A stretch of DNA of 64,000 nucleotides from JACRBR01 sp964371355. GTDB lineage: Bacteria > Chloroflexota > Dehalococcoidia > DSTF01 > JACRBR01. Location: contig CAYJMG010000001.1 in the NCBI GenBank assembly GCA_964371355.1, positions 186,001-250,000 on the forward strand, written 5' to 3'. The position numbers were made by a program, and so were the translations under genes. Of the stretch, positions 60,276 to 64,000 are shown piece by piece. Numbering within the stretch: position 1 is the first letter of the stretch; every line of letters begins with the position of its first letter. The notes below the pieces were generated by a model, which worked only from the letters and a program-made list of their open reading frames with translations, searched no databases and had not been told where the DNA came from.

Positions 60276-61386
60276 TCTTGCCCATGAAGCCGCGGTCCTC
60301 CTGCGGCTTCACGTCAACGCCCATGGACTCTGCGAGCTTCTTCAGCAGGTCCCGCTGTTCCTTCGTCAGGTTCTTCGGCGTAATGACGTTCGCGTGGACG
60401 ATGAGGTCGCCGCGGCCGTTGCCACGCAGGCGGGGGACCCCCTTGCCCTTCACGATGAACGTCTCGCCTGTCTGAGTACCCGCCGGGATACGCAGCTCCT
60501 GTGGCTCGCCATCGATGGTCGGCACCTCGATCATGTCGCCCAGCGCTACCTGCGCGAACGTCATGTCCAGCTCGAGGAGGAGGTCGTCCTCGTCGCGGCG
60601 AAAGATCTCGTGCGGCTTCACACCTAGCTGCAGGTAGAGGTTCCCGCGCGGGCCACCGTTCGAGCCCAGCTCGCCTTCACCGCTCAGGCGCATCTGCTGG
60701 CCGTGGTCGACCCCGGCGGGGATCTTCACGTGGAGCTTGCGTTTGCGCTTCTCGCGGCCAGTGCCTCGGCAGTGCTTGCAGGGTGTCGATACGATGCGGC
60801 CCTCGCCGCGGCAACGCTCGCAGGTGGCGACGTTGACGAACTGGCCGAAGATGCTCTGCTGCACCCTGCGCGTTTCACCGGTGCCGTTGCAGGTTGGGCA
60901 CTTCTCGGGCTGGGTGCCAGGCTCGGCCCTCAAGCCGTTGCACGAGGGACACAGCTCCGCCGTCGCGATCTCGATCTCCTTGTCGACCCCGAACACCGCC
61001 TCCTCGAAGGCGAGCACAACGTTCTTGCGCACGTCGGCGCCTCGAGTGGGGCCGCGCTGCGCACGCGTCGTGGCCCCGCCGAAGAACGCGTCGAAGATGT
61101 CGCCAAGGCCGCCGAATCCGAAGCCATCGAAGCCGCGTGCGTATCCTTCGGGGCCGCCTGTCGCCGCGTGACCGAAGCGGTCGTACATCGCGCGCTTCTC
61201 GGGGTCGGACAGGATCTCGTAGGCCTCGTTGACCTCCTTGAACTTGGCCTCCGCACCCGGCTCCTGGTTGCGGTCCGGGTGGAATTCCATGGCGAGGCGG
61301 CGGAAGGCCTTCTTCAGGTCGTCCGCCGTGGCGCTTCGGCCAACGCCGAGCACGTCGTAGTAGTCCCGCTTCTGGTCGGTCGCCAT
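60256..61386 (-). CDS. dnaJ: chaperone DnaJ
   Basis: 376 residues. J-domain with the HPD loop (EFHPDRNQEPGAEAKFKEVN), a Gly/Phe-rich region (about 75-125), and four zinc-binding motifs CPSCNGLR, CPTCNGTG, CERCRGEG and CKHCRGTG, then the C-terminal substrate domain. Works with DnaK to fold and prevent aggregation of proteins. The first zinc motif ends in LR instead of GxG. ATG 61386 starts the protein; DnaK and GrpE are not in the window. Confidence 0.94.
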   Translation of the reverse strand: MATDQKRDYYDVLGVGRSATADDLKKAFRRLAMEFHPDRNQEPGAEAKFKEVNEAYEILSDPEKRAMYDRFGHAATGGPEGYARGFDGFGFGGLGDIFDAFFGGATTRAQRGPTRGADVRKNVVLAFEEAVFGVDKEIEIATAELCPSCNGLRAEPGTQPEKCPTCNGTGETRRVQQSIFGQFVNVATCERCRGEGRIVSTPCKHCRGTGREKRKRKLHVKIPAGVDHGQQMRLSGEGELGSNGGPRGNLYLQLGVKPHEIFRRDEDDLLLELDMTFAQVALGDMIEVPTIDGEPQELRIPAGTQTGETFIVKGKGVPRLRGNGRGDLIVHANVITPKNLTKEQRDLLKKLAESMGVDVKPQEDRGFMGKIKGALG

Positions 61387-61458
61387 ATGATCCTGTTCGG
61401 CTGGGGCCGGAGCACCCTGTATCGGTGGTTCATTGTACCGGCCCGGCGCCGCAACGTG

Positions 61459-61482
61459 AGGGCGCCCCTTCCGGGGCGCCCT
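61459..61482 (-). terminator. strong hairpin between dnaJ and the SIMPL gene
   Basis: Perfect 10-bp arms AGGGCGCCCC / GGGGCGCCCT with loop TTCC. It lies downstream of the SIMPL-protein gene on the minus strand and would end the sigma operon transcript before dnaJ. Confidence 0.75.
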
Positions 61483-61516
61483 TCTGTCGCTGCGCGTAGG
61501 CCATTGGGATTGGCGC

Positions 61517-62263
61517 TTACTCGATCGCGAAGGTGATCGTGACATCGACCGTCACGTCCAGCTCACCAGCCTCGATCGGCGTCTCCGGGACAGGCGCGCC
61601 AGCCGCCGAATCTCTCGCCGCGCCCTCGTAGTACACGGGCGGGATATACGACGACTCGCTGATACTGATCGCATCGCCCAGCGATACGCCTGCGGCCTGC
61701 GCCAGCGTCTCGGCCCGCGCCTTCGCATCGGCAACGGCCTGCTCGCGCGCCTGCTTCTGGAGGTCCTCAGGCTTGTCGATGCTGAAGCTGATGCTGTTGA
61801 TGACAGCGTCGTTGCCCCCCGCCTCGACAGCCTCGTCGACGATCTCGCCCGTCTTGTCGATGTCGCGGATCTTGGCGTTCACGGTGTTCTGGACGCGGAA
61901 GCCACGAAGCTCCTGCCGCCCGTCGTCCAGGTAGTTGTACTCGGGGTAGATGCTGAGCGACGAGGTCTGGATGTCCTTCTCGTCCACGCCGTTCGCCTTC
62001 ATCGAGTTGATCATCCCGTCCATCGACGTGGCGGCTTGCGTGCGCGCCTCCGCGACGGACGGGGCCAGCGCATTGACACCCAGCGAGATGCTCGCGATGT
62101 CGGGCTTCGCCGCGACTTTGCCCTGACCGGAGACGCTGATCCCCGTCGCCTGCTTGTCCGTGTTCTCGATGGTGGTGTTGGTGCTGCCGCAGGTGGCGGC
62201 GACGAGCGACAGGAAGATCGCGCCGCTGACGCCCACAAGGATCAGCCATCTCTTGTTCTTCAT
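61517..62263 (-). CDS. SIMPL-domain (DUF541) secreted lipoprotein-like protein
   Basis: 248 residues. N-terminal hydrophobic segment (WLILVGVSGAIFLSLVAAT) followed by Cys, an atypical but possible lipobox (AATC). The SIMPL domain begins ISVSGQGKVAAKPDIASISL and continues with TSSLSIYPEYNYLDDGRQEL and FSIDKPEDLQKQAREQAVAD; the ending is VDVTITFAIE. Members are envelope proteins with oxidative-stress and interaction roles (YggE type). Start overlaps the anti-sigma stop by one base (TAATG), so it is in the sigma operon. Confidence 0.82.
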   Translation of the reverse strand: MKNKRWLILVGVSGAIFLSLVAATCGSTNTTIENTDKQATGISVSGQGKVAAKPDIASISLGVNALAPSVAEARTQAATSMDGMINSMKANGVDEKDIQTSSLSIYPEYNYLDDGRQELRGFRVQNTVNAKIRDIDKTGEIVDEAVEAGGNDAVINSISFSIDKPEDLQKQAREQAVADAKARAETLAQAAGVSLGDAISISESSYIPPVYYEGAARDSAAGAPVPETPIEAGELDVTVDVTITFAIE

Positions 62264-63297
62264 TACGGTTCCTCTCTCCTCCTCGATCGCCAGGCCACGA
62301 ACGTGCCCCCCGACACGACAGCGGCGATGGCGGCTGCTATTTCGACGATCAGGAAGGCCGTACGGTTCCCGTCGTCGCCCCCTTCGTTGTCGCTGGACAG
62401 CGCCGTGACCTCGCCCGTGGGCGCGGAAGGCGCCGGTGCGGGCCCGTCCGGCCGCACAGCGGCGTCGCCCGCAAGAGGCGTGGCGTCCGCGCTGCCGTCA
62501 GTCGTGCGTCCGTCATCTGTGAGCCCGTCGTCGGCGGGCAACGGCGCGTCCGGCGGCGGGAGCTCCTCGTCGCCGTCAGGCGGCGGGCCCGTGGGCGCGG
62601 CCTCTGTAGCGGCCTCCGGTGCGGTGGCATCGGCCTCGTCCTCGCCGGGCCCTGGAGGCTCCGCCGCCGTATCCGCGGGGATTACCGCCTCGGGCGGCGT
62701 CTGCGTGACGTCTGGCGTGGGCGCAGCCGCCAGCGGCGCCTGCGTCGACGCGTCGAAAGGCGCGGCGGCGGCGATCGACGTGCCGGTGTCCGGCGGCTGG
62801 ATGCCGCCCGCGGGGCCTTCGGGGCCGGGCACGCCGGCGCCACCGTCCTTCGCGGACTCCTGCGAGAATGTTGCGTCGTCGAGAATCGTGCCGGTGCGTT
62901 GGTCCGACTCCCGGCTTGCCAGCGACCCACCGCCGCCGCCGCGCGTCGCCAGGTCGGCGCCCAGCACGACCGCGAAGACGGCGAACGCCACGCCCGCCAG
63001 AGCCGGTGACCAGCGCAGCACCGGCGACGTAGGCGCGCGAGAGCCGGTGGGTACGTCAGCAGCAACATCGGAGGGCCGCAGACGGAACGACCGCGGGGCC
63101 TCCGCCATCGGCATCCGGCGGAGTACGGCCTGCGTGCGGCGCATCTCGTCCAGGACCGTGCGACAGGCCTCGCATGAGGCCACATGCGATGAAAGTGCGA
63201 CATCGCGGGCTGCGTCCAACCTCCCGTCGAGATGCGCGGACAGCGCCTCGATATCAGGCTGATGTCGCTTGCCAGGGAGGCGCAACAGTTTGATCAC
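62263..63297 (-). CDS. anti-sigma factor with N-terminal zinc-finger (ZAS-like) domain and two membrane segments
   Basis: 344 residues. The ZAS motif HVASCEACRTVLDEMRR has the HxxxCxxC that binds zinc and holds the sigma factor. A membrane segment (WSPALAGVAFAVFAVVLGAD) is followed by about 180 residues of Pro/Ala/Asp-rich, acidic linker and a second hydrophobic segment (FLIVEIAAAIAAVVSGGTFV) near the C-terminus. Two membrane segments put the linker outside and the short tail inside. Located directly after the sigma gene (31 bases) and before the SIMPL gene. Confidence 0.82.
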   Translation of the reverse strand: MIKLLRLPGKRHQPDIEALSAHLDGRLDAARDVALSSHVASCEACRTVLDEMRRTQAVLRRMPMAEAPRSFRLRPSDVAADVPTGSRAPTSPVLRWSPALAGVAFAVFAVVLGADLATRGGGGGSLASRESDQRTGTILDDATFSQESAKDGGAGVPGPEGPAGGIQPPDTGTSIAAAAPFDASTQAPLAAAPTPDVTQTPPEAVIPADTAAEPPGPGEDEADATAPEAATEAAPTGPPPDGDEELPPPDAPLPADDGLTDDGRTTDGSADATPLAGDAAVRPDGPAPAPSAPTGEVTALSSDNEGGDDGNRTAFLIVEIAAAIAAVVSGGTFVAWRSRRREEP

Positions 63298-63328
63298 ACG
63301 ACGCTCCCGCCCGGGGCCGTACCCTTTC

Positions 63329-63961
63329 TCATGTCTCGACTCTCTGACGCTCCAGATTCGGTGATTGTTCCTTCATGGCACCCAGCTCCCGCCTCAGCTT
63401 TTCCCGCCCGCGGGCGATCCGCGACTTGACGGTGCCGATGGAGCAGCGCATGGCCTCCGCGATCTCCTCGTACGCGAACCCCTGGATATCGCACATCACA
63501 ACAGCCAGACGCTGCTCATCGGGCAGCTTCAGCAGCGCTCCCTGCACGATGGCCGCCTGCTCCGAGCGCAGCGCCTCGAGTTCGGGGCCGGCGGCGGGGT
63601 CGGGCGCGTCGAAGTGGTTGTCCGAGCCGGCCACGGGCGCATCGAGCGAGAGGGCCGGCCGCCGGCCACGGCGCCGCAGCTCGTCAGTGCATGCGTTGGC
63701 TGCGATCCGCATGAGCCAGGGCCGGAATGCGGCGCCCCGGAAGGTCCGCAGGCTGCGGTATGCCGAGAGAAATGCATCCTGGGCGGCATCCTCCGCGGCT
63801 TGCGGACTGCCGAGCATTCGTAGACAGAGATTGAACACCGCGCGCTGGTGCACTTCGACGAGCCCGTTGAAGCCCTCCAGATCGCCATCGAGTGCACGAC
63901 GGAGCAACGCGGCCTCGATGTTGGACTGGTCCGGAACGGCTTCGTTTTGTGACGCGTCCAT
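63329..63961 (-). CDS. ECF-type RNA polymerase sigma factor
   Basis: 210 residues. Region 2: RAVFNLCLRMLGSPQAAEDA followed by AQDAFLSAYRSLRTFRGAAF and RPWLMRIAANACTDELRRRG. Region 4: LLKLPDEQRLAVVMCDIQGF and AYEEIAEAMRCSIGTVKSRI. No C-terminal extension. It directs transcription of an envelope or stress regulon, probably released when the zinc-finger anti-sigma encoded downstream is inactivated. The downstream SIMPL lipoprotein may be a target or sensor partner. Confidence 0.93.
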   Translation of the reverse strand: MDASQNEAVPDQSNIEAALLRRALDGDLEGFNGLVEVHQRAVFNLCLRMLGSPQAAEDAAQDAFLSAYRSLRTFRGAAFRPWLMRIAANACTDELRRRGRRPALSLDAPVAGSDNHFDAPDPAAGPELEALRSEQAAIVQGALLKLPDEQRLAVVMCDIQGFAYEEIAEAMRCSIGTVKSRIARGREKLRRELGAMKEQSPNLERQRVET

Positions 63962-63971
63962 GAATCGCGTG

Positions 63972-63977
63972 ATTCTA
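63972..63977 (-). promoter_or_regulatory. possible -10 element of the sigma operon
   Basis: TAGAAT on the minus strand, 11 bases before the sigma start codon (63961). The -35 region would lie at the window edge and cannot be judged; the short leader fits an autoregulated or leaderless-like transcript. Confidence 0.35.
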
Positions 63978-64000
63978 ACAGAGTGCAGGCAGGAGCCGTG

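Noticed and set aside
60703..61536. Plus-strand open frame of 277 codons opposite dnaJ
   Set aside because: It is antisense to DnaJ zinc motifs and J-domain, which are unambiguous.

Overview
The window is high-GC chromosomal DNA from a bacterium. The gene set suggests a Chloroflexota member, possibly a Dehalococcoidia-like lineage: a Rio1-type kinase, a coenzyme F420 gene (cofD), a sunset-domain lipoprotein, a GreA with a long N-terminal extension, several CaiB/BaiF and crotonase genes, many lipoprotein-type secreted proteins, and heptanucleotide tandem repeats. No rRNA or marker gene settles the taxonomy, so this is inference. There is no plasmid or phage backbone, insertion sequence or CRISPR array. 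Most genes sit in short operons with ATGA or GTGA stop/start overlaps.

Layout. 1-3.1 kb: 3' end of an alpha/alpha-toroid (squalene-cyclase-like) gene, pyruvate/2-oxoacid dehydrogenase E1-beta, E2 and an acyl carrier protein, all translationally coupled. 3.1-7.6 kb: a Cys-rich ArsR regulator with a perfect operator over its start, a type II DMSO-reductase-like molybdoenzyme, and an anaerobic-sulfatase-maturase-type radical SAM protein with a SEC-C tail. 7.9-11.3 kb (minus): MMPL transporter and an ArsR/SRPBCC pair. 11.4-13.96 kb: an aminoglycoside-phosphotransferase-like pseudogene, then a roughly 2 kb lower-GC mini-island bounded by tRNA-Trp and a 39-bp copy of its 3' half. 14.1-18.8 kb: GDPD, RIO kinase with a long leader, LysE exporter, HemY-like oxidase and a duplicated antitoxin-like module. 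18.8-22.2 kb: two class III CoA-transferases around a methyltransferase. 22.2-28.6 kb: membrane proteins, a histone-H1-like protein, two GNAT acetyltransferases behind a leader-peptide/terminator attenuator, a crotonase, and an SPL-type radical SAM gene with two SOS-like boxes. 28.9-38.9 kb: AMACR-like CoA-transferase, hydrolases, inositol-phosphatase-like protein, lipoproteins, duplicated Cys/His-rich secreted proteins, crotonase and flavin reductase. 38.8-44.2 kb: two paralogous GT-C membrane proteins, DinB-like protein, D-threonine-aldolase-like enzyme and an RG/P-rich protein. 44.2-47.6 kb: acyl-CoA ligase plus two crotonases. 47.6-64 kb: housekeeping and envelope functions (GreA, RsmG, MFS, CofD, CDF, SDR, RsmE, PrmA, Mug/TDG-like glycosylase, DedA, PCD, DnaJ, SIMPL protein, anti-sigma and ECF sigma).

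How it fits together. The repeated acyl-CoA themes (3 CaiB/BaiF, 4 crotonases, 1 acyl-CoA ligase, E1/E2/ACP) indicate a heterotroph using fatty, branched or aromatic acids. Regulatory architecture is unusually readable: ArsR operators, two peptide-leader regions, a probable LexA-controlled promoter and several intrinsic terminators. The most unusual units are the ArsR-molybdoenzyme-radical SAM operon, the tRNA-Trp mini-island, the RIO-kinase leader, the GNAT attenuator and the Gre fusion protein.
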